The notes below the pieces were generated by a model that searched no databases, was not told where the DNA came from, and saw only the letters and a list, made by a program, of their open reading frames with translations. Shown here piece after piece: positions 16,892 to 17,108 of a DNA stretch of 17,108 nucleotides. The DNA comes from Proteobacteria bacterium UBA6920. Lineage in GTDB: Bacteria > Pseudomonadota > Gammaproteobacteria > SG8-11. Made by a program: the position numbers and the translations under genes. Location: contig DKAS01000077.1 in NCBI GenBank assembly GCA_002448875.1, positions 1 through 17,108 of the forward strand, written 5' to 3'. Every line of letters begins with the position of its first letter. Positions within the stretch are counted from its first letter, which is position 1.

Positions 16892-17108
16892 TCAATTCGT
16901 GGCGAGGAACACCCGCTGTTCCGTAACCCGTTTATCCTGACGCTCCGCAACGGCCTGAATCTTGCGGTTCTCCACCAGCACGCCCAGGCTGATGCCGCTG
17001 AGAAATTCGAAAATCTTGTCGCTCAGATCACACCACAGCTCGTGGGTGAGACAGGAATCGTTATCCTGGCAATTGCCCATGCCTTCACAACGGCGGGCAT
17101 CGATTTTC
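16892..17108 (-). CDS. iscR: Fe-S cluster regulator IscR, C-terminal part (5' end outside window)
   Basis: The frame is open from the right edge to the TGA ending at 16892 and encodes the last 71 residues. It shows the cluster-binding region CEGMGNCQDNDSCLTH: three Cys spaced five residues apart and a His two residues after the third, the arrangement of Cys92, Cys98, Cys104 and His107 in E. coli IscR. ELWCDLSDKIFEFLSGISLG follows, then a charged tail. IscR is an Rrf2-family regulator that represses its own isc operon when it holds a [2Fe-2S] cluster and activates suf-type genes as apoprotein. All four ligands are present, so cluster sensing is probably intact. The DNA-binding half and the promoter lie beyond the window. 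Confidence 0.95.
   Translation of the reverse strand, partial: KIDARRCEGMGNCQDNDSCLTHELWCDLSDKIFEFLSGISLGVLVENRKIQAVAERQDKRVTEQRVFLATN

Noticed and set aside
1..17108. Mobile elements, CRISPR arrays, tRNA genes or a novel defence system
   Set aside because: No transposase, integrase, regularly spaced repeats or tRNA-like sequence was seen. Apart from the sensor kinase, the genes all belong to known housekeeping families in conserved order.

Overview
This window carries a conserved chromosomal locus of a Gammaproteobacterium that is not an enteric. The evidence is close similarity of the isc-cluster proteins to the E. coli versions as I remember them (IscS 404 aa, IscA 107 aa, IscX 66 aa), BamB, YfgM and RodZ homologues, and a PilF/PilW-type lipoprotein next to rlmN. 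The gene order iscR-iscS-[iscU]-iscA-hscB-hscA-fdx-iscX-ndk-rlmN-pilF-rodZ-ispG-hisS-yfgM-bamB-der is, from memory, the Pseudomonas-type order. I cannot name a genus. The DNA is GC-rich, and every gene lies on the minus strand, so transcription runs from the right edge to the left.

Reading in the direction of transcription: 17108-16892 is the 3' end of iscR. A 273-bp structured intergenic region follows. Next comes the Fe-S assembly operon iscS, iscA, hscB, hscA, fdx and iscX (16618-12052). The scaffold gene iscU, normally between iscS and iscA, is absent: only 10 bp separate the two genes. A 183-bp intergenic region with hairpins then leads to a tight series running from ndk to der (11868-2024). 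It holds ndk, rlmN (23S rRNA/tRNA methylation), pilF (type IV pilus pilotin), rodZ (cell shape), ispG (isoprenoid synthesis, an Fe-S enzyme), hisS, yfgM (periplasmic chaperone network), bamB (outer-membrane assembly) and der (ribosome assembly GTPase). Gaps here are 1 to 34 bp, with one 4-bp overlap, which suggests one operon. After a 185-bp gap, a large PAS-domain sensor histidine kinase runs off the left edge and is cut at its H-box.

Functionally the window links Fe-S cluster biogenesis with two Fe-S enzymes downstream (RlmN, IspG) and with cell-envelope and translation housekeeping. No mobile element, CRISPR array, tRNA or rRNA was seen. No gene-free stretch exceeds 300 bp. The most notable feature is the clean loss of iscU although IscS keeps its IscU-docking tail and the dedicated IscU chaperones HscA and HscB are intact. 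A strong 36-bp hairpin between iscR and iscS, an enlarged RodZ with an extra C-terminal tail, and an unclassified membrane sensor module on the kinase are secondary points of interest.
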